DNA from: Gilliamella sp. ESL0441
GTDB taxonomy: Bacteria; Pseudomonadota; Gammaproteobacteria; Enterobacterales; Orbaceae
Length of the DNA: 64,000 nt
Assembly: GCF_019469185.1 (NCBI RefSeq)
Contig: NZ_CP048264.1
Coordinates: forward strand, 1,984,001-2,048,000
Direction: 5' to 3'
Made by a program: the position numbers and the translations under genes. Shown piece after piece: positions 29,551-37,948 of this stretch (position 1 is its first letter; the number at the start of each line of letters is the position of its first letter). The notes beneath the pieces are model-generated. The model was not told the DNA's origin. It was given only the letters and a program-made list of their open reading frames with translations, and did not search any database.

Positions 29551-30238
29551 AATTTATCCTATGAAGAGTTAACCACTAAGAAGGAGTATGAAGAGCTAAA
29601 AATTTAGCTTTAAAGAGTTTGTTGGATAAATGTGATCAATATCAAAAATTATTTTTAGAAATAAAATAAAATAAACGCCATAAGATAAAGTTATCACTCA
29701 TAATTCTAACTACTTGAATAGCAAACCCTAATCAATTGGAAAAGAAATGTAAGCTAACTTATCCTAACAATTTAAGAAAATATGTCATATAAATTTAAAA
29801 GTTGGTCACCTTAAAAAATTTATTTGGATCTTGAATCATAGAAACAAGTTTAAACATTAATTTTTCGGAATATTTTAGACATCTAAAAATCTTAGAATAA
29901 CATTCAATAAATAGCTTTTTAATGTAGCTAAAATTTTTCATTTTATAGTAATAGTAAACCTGCCTTATAAGCACAATAAAGCTAATCTGTATTACATATA
30001 GAATGATAAAGAAAATACAGCCAATTTGAACAAAAACATATATGACAATCGAAAAAGTTGACACACACCATTTAGCCAAATTATAACAACAAACAAAGGC
30101 TGTTTATTGACTTGTCAGTTATGTAAATATTTGCATAAAAAGTATAAAAAAAATTAGAGTAATATTATTTAACTCTAATCAATTAGATGTTATTTTAAGT
30201 TTAAATTTAAACAACTTAGGGATATTAAAAAATAAATT
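29551..30238. other. 688-base divergent control region
   Basis: AT-rich region between the CscB-like permease (minus) and exuR (plus). No CG-centred LacI-type palindrome like those upstream of lacY was seen. A 94-codon minus-strand frame (29795-30079) starts with TTG, has no ribosome binding site and is low complexity, so it is not called. Promoters for both flanking operons are expected here but were not resolved. Confidence 0.4.
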
Positions 30239-31018
30239 ATGACCCAAAAACGAAATGAGCATCATAGGCTTTATCAAGTCATAGCTACAGAACTGAAAAA
30301 CCGTATAATTAGTGGTATTTATCCGGTAGGCAGTAAGTTACCTTCAGAACGATTAGTTTGTGAAGAACTCAAGGTAGGACGTTCAGTAGTCAGGGAAGCA
30401 ATTATAATGCTTGAAGTTGAGGGATTTGTATTAGCACGCAAAGGGTCAGGTATCCATGTTATAGGTAACAGTTCACCAAGAAATCTCTCAGCAACATCAC
30501 CTGGTTTAAATTTCGTTAAAAGTGGGCCTTTTGAACTGTTACAAGCTCGACAGCTTATTGAAAGTAATATTGCAGAATTTGCAGCGACTCAAATAACTAA
30601 AGAAGATATTGTCAAATTACTGGAAATTCAACATAATGCTGAAAAAGGTGATCATCACCGAGATCCAAACTGGGATTTAAAATTCCATACTCAAATCGCG
30701 ATGATAACAAGGAATAATGCACTCACAATGATTGTCAAAGAGACATGGCAACAACGAACGTTGAATCCATTGTGGAAAAAACTTCATGAACAAGCTCCCG
30801 AGGACACAATCAATAATTGGTTAGAAGAACACAATAAAATTATCGAAGCACTTATAAACCGAGATCCTAAAGCCGCAAAATTAGCCATGTGGCAACATCT
30901 TGAAAATACCAAGAAAACACTTTTTGAGGCTGCCAACAAAGATTTTGAAACTAAACGCGATCATTATCTTTTTTCGGATAATCCTGTCATTAGTATCAAC
31001 GTAAATGAATTTGATTAA
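30239..31018 (+). CDS. exuR: hexuronate regulon repressor (GntR/FadR family)
   Basis: A 259-residue GntR-family repressor with a winged helix (LPSERLVCEELKVGRSVVREAIIMLEVEGFV, residues about 33-63) and a C-terminal FCD metal-binding domain. It is closest to ExuR (258 residues): GPFELLQARQLIESNIAEFAATQ, WDLKFHTQIA, AAKLAMWQHLENTK and the DHYLFSDNPV end are shared. UxuR is the alternative. ExuR normally controls glucuronate/galacturonate catabolism (uxaCA, uxaB, exuT, uxu), none of which is in the window, so it is an orphan here. Confidence 0.88.
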   Translation: MTQKRNEHHRLYQVIATELKNRIISGIYPVGSKLPSERLVCEELKVGRSVVREAIIMLEVEGFVLARKGSGIHVIGNSSPRNLSATSPGLNFVKSGPFELLQARQLIESNIAEFAATQITKEDIVKLLEIQHNAEKGDHHRDPNWDLKFHTQIAMITRNNALTMIVKETWQQRTLNPLWKKLHEQAPEDTINNWLEEHNKIIEALINRDPKAAKLAMWQHLENTKKTLFEAANKDFETKRDHYLFSDNPVISINVNEFD

Positions 31019-31101
31019 TAAGCTCTAGCCCCATCAAGCTTTGGCTAACGCATAGCTATCAACTAATTTAAAATCAAAAAATTTGACTTTATCCGAATTA
31101 A

Positions 31102-31145
31102 TTGACGCTATATTGTGTATAAGACCCAACGTTAAATAGCGTCAA
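31102..31145. repeat. 10-bp inverted repeat between exuR and lolA
   Basis: TTGACGCTAT and ATAGCGTCAA are perfect inverted repeats separated by 24 bases, between the convergent ends of exuR and lolA. They could form a long-loop hairpin acting as a bidirectional terminator, or be a protein-binding site. No T tract follows. Confidence 0.5.
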
Positions 31146-31182
31146 ATCGCTAATAAATAAAAGTTTAATTTCTATTTACAAT

Positions 31183-31776
31183 TTATCTTTGATCATCAAT
31201 TTCTACACCAACTGGCGGGGTAAATTGAAACTGACTAAGCGTAACCTTTCCAAGTTTTTGGCGAGATAGATCATAAAAACTGCGTTGTCCATCTTCTTCA
31301 ATAATCGTAAAATTTGAAATCATGCCATTAGGTAAGACAGAAATTATAAAATTCTGATTAGAATCATCATTTGGTTTTAAAGTAAAAGAATCTTGTTTAC
31401 GACTAACATCATAACTATCCCAAATTGGGTTATGACTATCTGTTATCAACAACATTAAACGGTTATCAACAGCCTTTTTTAAATTCATGACGGTTACTTG
31501 TTCAACGGCAGGGGTATATATCCACATATTTTTACCATCAGAGATTACTGTCGTTTCATCTGGTTCAGTCATTTTCCAATTGAAATAGTAAGGTCTTGTT
31601 ACCCAAAGATCGCCTTTTCCTTCCTGAACCAATTGGTTATCAGCGGTTTTCACATTTTGAGAAAAGCGTGCATAAAATCCTTCGACCTTATCTAATCGTT
31701 GTTGTAATACTTCTTTATCACCAGCCCATGCGGATACGCTAACTAATAATCCCATTAACACTAAAAACTTTTTCAT
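31183..31776 (-). CDS. lolA: outer-membrane lipoprotein carrier protein
   Basis: Periplasmic chaperone that carries lipoproteins from LolCDE to LolB. It is 197 residues with a cleavable signal (MKKFLVLMGLLVSVSAWA, cut before GDKEV). Conserved regions are GKGDLWVTRPYYFNWKMTEPDETTVISDGK and MWIYTPAVEQVTV, the hydrophobic half-barrel that holds acyl chains. It is divergent from rarA. In E. coli lolA and rarA are consecutive on the same strand. Confidence 0.96.
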   Translation of the reverse strand: MKKFLVLMGLLVSVSAWAGDKEVLQQRLDKVEGFYARFSQNVKTADNQLVQEGKGDLWVTRPYYFNWKMTEPDETTVISDGKNMWIYTPAVEQVTVMNLKKAVDNRLMLLITDSHNPIWDSYDVSRKQDSFTLKPNDDSNQNFIISVLPNGMISNFTIIEEDGQRSFYDLSRQKLGKVTLSQFQFTPPVGVEIDDQR

Positions 31777-31953
31777 AACGAATCCTTACTTTTTATTATC
31801 TATAACAAAGCGTTAAATCTTGTTTCAAAAACTTATTAGGTCAAAATATTACCGTTTTTCGTTAAGTTCGAAAAGTTATTTTCTTTTCTTTTTCACTTAT
31901 CAATTAACAAGTATATAATATAATGAACTTTTAAAACTTGGATACTACCCGTT

Positions 31954-33294
31954 ATGCCTAGCATGTCATTTGATTTTACGACCGATGAATTTCAGCCTTT
32001 AGCGGCAAAAATGCGTCCACGTAATTTATCAGAATACATTGGACAAACTCAGTTACTAGGAGCGGGGAAACCATTACCTAAAGCGATAGAAGCTGGCAAT
32101 CTTCATTCCATGATTTTATGGGGGCCACCGGGAACGGGGAAAACTACATTAGCTGAAATTATAGCGCATCATGCTCATGCTAAAGTCGAAAGAATATCAG
32201 CAGTCACATCCGGAATTAAAGACATTCGTGAAGCCATTGAGCGTGCAAAAATCAATCAACAAGCTGGAATCCGCACAATCTTATTTGTTGATGAAGTACA
32301 TCGTTTTAATAAAAGCCAACAAGATGCATTCTTGCCCTATGTTGAAAATGGTACGGTCACATTCATTGGTGCAACGACCGAAAATCCATCATTTGAACTC
32401 AATTCTGCTTTGTTATCACGCGCTAGGGTTTATTTACTTAAATCATTAACCAATGCCGATATCGAAAATATTTTACAACAAGCTATTGATGATCCTGTTC
32501 GAGGTTATGGCAATAAACATATCGTGTTATTACCAGAAACAAAAAAACAGATTGCCGAATTTGTTGGTGGAGATGCCAGACGTGCACTGAATACACTTGA
32601 ATTATTAGTCGATATGTCCGATGGCAATGAACTAACACCAGCGTTACTTAAGGAAGTCATGGGTGAGCGCAGTGCCAGATTCGATAACCAAGGTGACCGA
32701 TATTATGATTTGATTTCAGCCGTGCATAAATCAATTCGTGGTTCTGCGCCCGACGCTGCTCTTTACTGGTACGCAAGAATCATTACTGCTGGTGGAGATC
32801 CCCTTTATGTTGCTCGTCGACTACTGGCAATTGCCTCTGAAGATGTTGGTAATGCCGATCCACGAGCAATGCAAGTTGCTTTAGCAGCATGGGATTGTTT
32901 TACGCGTGTTGGTCCGGCAGAAGGTGAACGCGCTATCGCTCAAGCTATTGTCTATTTGGCGTGCGCTCCCAAAAGTAACGCTGTTTATCTGGCATTTAAA
33001 CAGGCTATGATTGATGCACAATCAAAACCTGATTACGATGTGCCTGAACATTTACGTAATGCACCAACCAGTTTAATGAAAAATTTAGGTTATGGAGCAC
33101 AATATCGTTATGCTCATGATGAACCGAATGCTTTTGCAGCAGGTGAAAATTATTTTCCACCAGAATTGGCTGATAGCAAGTATTACCATCCAACTGATCG
33201 AGGTGCAGAAAAAAATTATGCCGATAAGCTGGCATGGCTAGAAGCACAAAATAAATCGAGTTCACAGCAACGCTATAAAAAAAATGATTCATAA
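31954..33294 (+). CDS. rarA: replication-associated recombination AAA+ ATPase
   Basis: RarA/MgsA, an AAA+ clamp-loader-like ATPase acting at stalled replication forks. It is 446 residues (E. coli 447). Walker A is GPPGTGKTT, Walker B is [15 protein letters not shown], sensor 1 is [18 protein letters not shown], sensor 2 is [11 protein letters not shown]. The C-terminal tetramerisation domain is also conserved ([19 protein letters not shown] and [10 protein letters not shown]). Confidence 0.97.
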   Translation: MPSMSFDFTTDEFQPLAAKMRPRNLSEYIGQTQLLGAGKPLPKAIEAGNLHSMILWGPPGTGKTTLAEIIAHHAHAKVERISAVTSGIKDIREAIERAKINQQAGIRTILFVDEVHRFNKSQQDAFLPYVENGTVTFIGATTENPSFELNSALLSRARVYLLKSLTNADIENILQQAIDDPVRGYGNKHIVLLPETKKQIAEFVGGDARRALNTLELLVDMSDGNELTPALLKEVMGERSARFDNQGDRYYDLISAVHKSIRGSAPDAALYWYARIITAGGDPLYVARRLLAIASEDVGNADPRAMQVALAAWDCFTRVGPAEGERAIAQAIVYLACAPKSNAVYLAFKQAMIDAQSKPDYDVPEHLRNAPTSLMKNLGYGAQYRYAHDEPNAFAAGENYFPPELADSKYYHPTDRGAEKNYADKLAWLEAQNKSSSQQRYKKNDS

Positions 33295-33389
33295 GTAAAA
33301 CCTTTCAAAGCAGTTTCCTTTTATAACAAAAAAAAACGTTTACTAACCGATAGTTAACAAATTTAATTTTTATTGATAAGCCCAAAAAC

Positions 33390-33405
33390 ACACTATATAT
33401 AGTAA
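33390..33405. promoter_or_regulatory. NrdR box 1 upstream of nrdA
   Basis: ACACTATATATAGTAA closely matches the NrdR consensus (acaCwAtATaTwGtgt), with the conserved C-N8-G core CTATATATAG. Its centre is exactly 31 bases from box 2, the usual three-turn spacing. Confidence 0.8.
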
Positions 33406-33420
33406 TAAAATGATTAATAG

Positions 33421-33436
33421 GCACTACATATTGTAT
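33421..33436. promoter_or_regulatory. NrdR box 2 upstream of nrdA
   Basis: GCACTACATATTGTAT has the same C-N8-G core (CTACATATTG). With box 1 it forms the tandem operator typical of NrdR-repressed class Ia ribonucleotide reductase operons. Confidence 0.75.
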
Positions 33437-33497
33437 ATTTTGACAAATATCAATTATGATAGGCACCTCAAAAAAACGGGATAAAACTGGATGGAAA

Positions 33498-35783
33498 ATG
33501 AATAAATCAATATTTGTGACCAAACGAGATGGTAAGAAAGAACCTATCAATCTTGATAAAATTCACAAGGTTATCACTTGGGCAGCGGAAGGATTAGAAA
33601 ATGTTTCGGTATCCCAAGTTGAATTGCGTTCACATATTCAATTTTATGATGGTATACGAACTTCAGATATTCACGAAACAATCATTCGAGCAGCAGCCGA
33701 TCTTATATCGCAAGATGCACCTGATTACCAATATTTGGCAGCACGATTAGCCATTTTTCATTTACGTAAAAAAGCTTACAACCAATTTACTCCCCCACCA
33801 CTTTACGAGCACGTTAAGAACCTTGTCGCAAGTGACCGTTATGACAAACACCTGCTTGAAGATTATACTCAAGAAGAGTTTGAACAAATGGATAAAATCG
33901 TCGATCATTGGCGTGATATGTCTTTTTCATATGCGGCAGTTAAACAACTTGAAGGTAAATACTTAGTTCAAAATCGGGTAACTGGCGAAATCTATGAAAG
34001 TGCACAGTTTCTATACATTTTAGTTGCAGCTTGCCTTTTTGCTAATTACCCTAAAGATACACGTCTTAGCTATATCAAACGCTTTTATGATGCGGTTTCA
34101 ACATTTAAAATTTCATTGCCAACGCCAATTATGGCTGGTGTTCGCACCCCAACACGCCAATTTAGTTCATGTGTACTTATCGAATGTGACGACAGCTTAG
34201 ATTCCATTAATGCGACAGCAAGCGCAATTGTCAAATATGTGTCACAACGGGCAGGCATTGGGGTCAATGCGGGCAAAATTAGAGCACTGGGTAGTTCAAT
34301 TCGTGGTGGTGAAGCTTTCCACACTGGCTGTATCCCATTCTATAAATATTTTCAAACGGCGGTAAAATCTTGTTCACAAGGTGGAGTTCGTGGTGGTGCT
34401 GCAACGGTATTTTATCCACTTTGGCATTTAGAAGTCGAAAGTCTATTGGTTTTACGTAATAATCGAGGTGTTGAAGAAAACCGTGTTAGACATTTGGATT
34501 ATGGTGTTCAGATTAATAAATTAATGTATCAACGCTTAATCCAAAACGAAAACATTACGCTTTTCAGCCCGTCAGATGTACCGGGTCTATACGAGGCATT
34601 TTTTGCCGATCAAGCAAAATTCGACGCCCTTTATCATCAATATGAACAAGATGTGAATATCCGAAAAAGAGTGGTAAAAGCGGTGGAACTCTTTGCCCTG
34701 TTAATGCAAGAACGTGCATCAACTGGACGTATTTATATTCAAAATGTTGACCACTGTAATACTCACAGTCCATTCAATGCTCAGCTTGCACCTGTACATC
34801 AATCTAATTTATGTATGGAAATTGCGTTACCAACTAAACCGTTGAATAATGTTAACGATGAAAAGGGTGAAATAGCACTATGTACACTATCTGCCTTTAA
34901 TTTAGGTGAAATTCAATCGTTAGATGATTTTGAAGAGCTCGCCGATTTAACCGTTCGTGCCCTTGATTCACTGCTTGATTATCAGGATTACCCTGTTCCT
35001 GCTGCTCGCAATTCATCCATTAATCGCCGTACATTAGGCATTGGTGTCATTAACTATGCCTATTATTTAGCAAAACATGGGGTAAAATATTCAGACGGCA
35101 GCGCTAATAATTTAACCCACCGCACGTTTGAAGCGATGCAATATTATCTTTTAAAAGCATCCAATAACTTAGCGAAAGAAAAAGGTGCATGTAACTTATT
35201 TAACGAAACGACCTATTCACAAGGTATATTACCGATAGATACCTATAAAAAGGATCTTGATACCATTACAAAAGAGCCATTACATTATGATTGGGAAGCA
35301 CTGCGTGAATCAATTAAAACTCATGGTTTACGTAATTCAACCTTATCGGCATTAATGCCTTCTGAAACGTCATCGCAAATATCTAATGCGACTAATGGTA
35401 TTGAGCCGCCACGAGGATATGTCAGTGTTAAGGCCTCAAAAGATGGCATCTTAAAGCAAGTGGTACCTGACTATAAAGATTTAAAAAATTTCTATGAACT
35501 GCTGTGGCAAATTCCTAATAATACGGGCTATTTACAACTAGTTGGTATCATGCAGAAATTTATCGATCAATCAATTTCGGCTAACACCAATTATGATCCG
35601 ACAAAATTCCCGAATGACAAAGTACCGATGAAACAATTACTTGCTGATTTATTAACCGCATATAAATTTGGAGTCAAAACACTCTATTACCATAACACAC
35701 GTGATGGGGCGGAAGATATTCAAGGGGATATTGCACTAACTGAAAGTGATGAAGGTTGTGAAGGCGGAGCTTGTAAAATTTAA
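33498..35783 (+). CDS. nrdA: class Ia ribonucleotide reductase, alpha subunit
   Basis: Reduces ribonucleoside diphosphates to deoxyribonucleotides with the NrdB radical. The ATG at 33498 gives 761 residues, equal to E. coli, beginning MNKSIFVTKRDGKKEPINLDKI. The ATP-cone domain is N-terminal. Catalytic elements include SSCVLIE (Cys225 region), NLCMEIALPT (Asn437/Cys439/Glu441), the C-N-L-F segment, and the C-terminal redox cysteines CEGGACKI. It is under predicted NrdR control and precedes nrdB by 130 bases. Confidence 0.98.
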   Translation: MNKSIFVTKRDGKKEPINLDKIHKVITWAAEGLENVSVSQVELRSHIQFYDGIRTSDIHETIIRAAADLISQDAPDYQYLAARLAIFHLRKKAYNQFTPPPLYEHVKNLVASDRYDKHLLEDYTQEEFEQMDKIVDHWRDMSFSYAAVKQLEGKYLVQNRVTGEIYESAQFLYILVAACLFANYPKDTRLSYIKRFYDAVSTFKISLPTPIMAGVRTPTRQFSSCVLIECDDSLDSINATASAIVKYVSQRAGIGVNAGKIRALGSSIRGGEAFHTGCIPFYKYFQTAVKSCSQGGVRGGAATVFYPLWHLEVESLLVLRNNRGVEENRVRHLDYGVQINKLMYQRLIQNENITLFSPSDVPGLYEAFFADQAKFDALYHQYEQDVNIRKRVVKAVELFALLMQERASTGRIYIQNVDHCNTHSPFNAQLAPVHQSNLCMEIALPTKPLNNVNDEKGEIALCTLSAFNLGEIQSLDDFEELADLTVRALDSLLDYQDYPVPAARNSSINRRTLGIGVINYAYYLAKHGVKYSDGSANNLTHRTFEAMQYYLLKASNNLAKEKGACNLFNETTYSQGILPIDTYKKDLDTITKEPLHYDWEALRESIKTHGLRNSTLSALMPSETSSQISNATNGIEPPRGYVSVKASKDGILKQVVPDYKDLKNFYELLWQIPNNTGYLQLVGIMQKFIDQSISANTNYDPTKFPNDKVPMKQLLADLLTAYKFGVKTLYYHNTRDGAEDIQGDIALTESDEGCEGGACKI

Positions 35784-35828
35784 TTGCCTTTTTCGACAAA
35801 AATAAAGCATTACTTTAAAAACGTTCGA

Positions 35829-35846
35829 TGGGGATTTTAATCCCCA
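35829..35846 (+). promoter_or_regulatory. hairpin between nrdA and nrdB
   Basis: TGGGGA and TCCCCA (35829-35834 with 35841-35846) form a 6-bp stem. A T6 run follows 11 bases later, so this may be a weak attenuator that sets the nrdA:nrdB ratio. Confidence 0.45.
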
Positions 35847-35913
35847 ATAATTGCCCTTTTTTGCTATCGATAGGTAGTGGTAAAAGCAACTAAAATCAGT
35901 TAGGAGTACGATT

Positions 35914-37050
35914 ATGAATATGAATTACAGTACCTTTTCGCATGTACATAACGATCAGCTTAAAGAACCCATGTTTCTTGGTCAACCAGTTAATGTGGCG
36001 CGTTATGACCAACAAAAATATGAAATGTTTGAAAAATTAATCGAAAAACAACTTTCGTTTTTTTGGCGTCCGGAAGAAGTCGATATATCTCAAGACCGGA
36101 TTGACTATGCGGCACTACCCGAGCATGAAAAACATATTTTTATTAGTAATTTAAAATACCAAACATTATTGGATTCGATTCAAGGTCGTAGTCCAAACGT
36201 TGCTTTACTCCCTTTAATTTCAATTCCTGAACTTGAAACTTGGGTAGAAACGTGGTCGTTTTCAGAGACGATTCACTCTCGCTCTTACACACACATCATA
36301 CGTAACATTGTCAATGATCCTTCTGTGGTATTTGATGACATTGTGACAAATAAAGAGATCCAAAAACGTGCGGGTGACATTGCGGGTTATTACGATGATC
36401 TAATTAGCTATGCGAGTTATTACAACTTATTAGGTGAAGGTAAACACACGGTTAACAATAAAACCATTACCATAAGTTTACGTGAATTGAAAAAGAAACT
36501 GTACCTTTGCTTAATGAGTGTTAATGCCCTTGAGGCCATTCGTTTTTATGTCAGCTTTGCTTGCTCTTTTGCTTTCGCTGAACGAGAACTAATGGAAGGA
36601 AATGCAAAAATCATCAAACTTATTGCCCGTGATGAAGCCCTACACTTAACGGGAACTCAATTTATGATTAATACGCTTCGTAGTGGTGAAGATGATCCTG
36701 AAATGGCTGAAATAGCTAAAGAGTGTGAACAAGACTGCTATGATCTTTTTTTACAAGCAGCGAATCAAGAAAAAGAGTGGGCAGCATACTTATTTGAAGG
36801 CGGTTCAATGATTGGCTTAAATAAAGATATTTTATGTCAATATGTTGAATATATCACCAATATCCGTATGCAAGCGGTCGGGCTTAAACTACCATACGAA
36901 GTCAAATCTAACCCGATTCCATGGATCAACAATTGGTTAGTATCCGACAATGTACAAGTTGCCCCACAAGAAGCCGAAATGAGCTCTTATCTAGTCGGTC
37001 AAATTGATTCTGAAATCAATGAAGATGATTTGAGTGATTTCACTTTATAG
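35914..37050 (+). CDS. nrdB: class Ia ribonucleotide reductase, beta subunit
   Basis: Houses the diferric-tyrosyl radical cofactor. It is 378 residues (E. coli 376), preceded by a TAGGAG ribosome binding site. Iron ligands and radical site are in [14 protein letters not shown] (Asp84 region), [18 protein letters not shown] (Glu115, His118, Tyr122), [12 protein letters not shown] and [10 protein letters not shown] (Glu238, His241). The C-terminus ([14 protein letters not shown]) is the NrdA-binding tail. The ferredoxin gene yfaE that follows nrdB in E. coli is absent; an unrelated lipoprotein gene lies downstream. Confidence 0.98.
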   Translation: MNMNYSTFSHVHNDQLKEPMFLGQPVNVARYDQQKYEMFEKLIEKQLSFFWRPEEVDISQDRIDYAALPEHEKHIFISNLKYQTLLDSIQGRSPNVALLPLISIPELETWVETWSFSETIHSRSYTHIIRNIVNDPSVVFDDIVTNKEIQKRAGDIAGYYDDLISYASYYNLLGEGKHTVNNKTITISLRELKKKLYLCLMSVNALEAIRFYVSFACSFAFAERELMEGNAKIIKLIARDEALHLTGTQFMINTLRSGEDDPEMAEIAKECEQDCYDLFLQAANQEKEWAAYLFEGGSMIGLNKDILCQYVEYITNIRMQAVGLKLPYEVKSNPIPWINNWLVSDNVQVAPQEAEMSSYLVGQIDSEINEDDLSDFTL

Positions 37051-37081
37051 TTAATCTTTTCACTAATACTTTTTTATTCAG

Positions 37082-37125
37082 ACTTGCTTAGGTTTTATAT
37101 TCAAACCTGGGCAAGTTTTGTCTTT
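37082..37125 (+). terminator. intrinsic terminator after nrdB
   Basis: A 14-bp stem (37082-37095 with 37103-37116, including two G-T pairs) with a 7-base loop is followed by TTTTGTCTTT. It ends the nrdAB operon. Confidence 0.85.
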
Positions 37126-37408
37126 GATGGTTAATCAAATTTACAATTAAGTATCAAAATTATTTTTTTCATTGATATAAATAGCGCTCAATAATTGATT
37201 AATGACAATATTAATTGTATGATTAAAATAAGATTAATTAAAAAAAGCAAAAACAAATTAACAAAAAATTATCTAATTTAAATATTTTAACCTTAAATTT
37301 AATGAATATGTGTTATATTGTAATTGTTTTAACCTTTTAAAGCGGTACCGTTAATCAATCTTAAAAAAATTAATTCATTTTTTACTTACATTAAACATGG
37401 GTTTTAAT

Positions 37409-37849
37409 ATGAAAAAACTTTTATTGAGTAGCCTTATCGGTTTTGTTTTGGTTGGTTGTGGTGAAAACAAAGTGACAGAAGAGATGCTTATAGGTGATTG
37501 GGAATGCACTCTTATCGGTCAAGAAGCAAAATGGAAAGATGGCAAATTTGAAGATTATTCCCCTATAAAAACAGACAATGGGAAAATCAAATATTTCATG
37601 AAAAACAATACGCTATATTTCAATTTTGGTACTAACGAATCTTATCCTTACAATTTACATTCTTACTACAATAATGAAGAAAAAATCCAATCAAATAATG
37701 GAATTACTTACAAAGTACAAAAAACTATCAATTATGTATCACAAAATAAATTCCAAACTTCAGAGTTAACTGAAATCAATTTCGATAATAATGAGATGAG
37801 AAACAAAAAAATTAAGGTAGAAGTCACCTGTGACCGCATAACACAATAA
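37409..37849 (+). CDS. small lipoprotein of unknown function
   Basis: A 146-residue protein. The ATG at 37409 gives a classic lipoprotein signal MKKLLLSSLIGFVLVG before Cys (VLVGC lipobox); an ATG 12 bases upstream is also open. The mature part (about 130 residues) is Lys/Asn-rich with a WECTLIG segment near the start and a CDRI end that could form a disulfide. It resembles small lipocalin-like or DUF-type lipoproteins but I do not recognise a family. It stands alone between nrdB and glnD. Confidence 0.7.
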   Translation: MKKLLLSSLIGFVLVGCGENKVTEEMLIGDWECTLIGQEAKWKDGKFEDYSPIKTDNGKIKYFMKNNTLYFNFGTNESYPYNLHSYYNNEEKIQSNNGITYKVQKTINYVSQNKFQTSELTEINFDNNEMRNKKIKVEVTCDRITQ

Positions 37850-37948
37850 ATTTTCTAAAAAATTAATAGTATAAACTGTGGCTTGACAGCTATCTTAATA
37901 AAGGGGACGATATACAATAATTGAATTTTTTAATTTAATATAATTCCC

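Noticed and set aside
29795..30079. 94-codon minus-strand frame in the permease/exuR spacer
   Set aside because: TTG start, no ribosome binding site, low-complexity Ile/Tyr/Phe/Lys content typical of AT-rich non-coding DNA.
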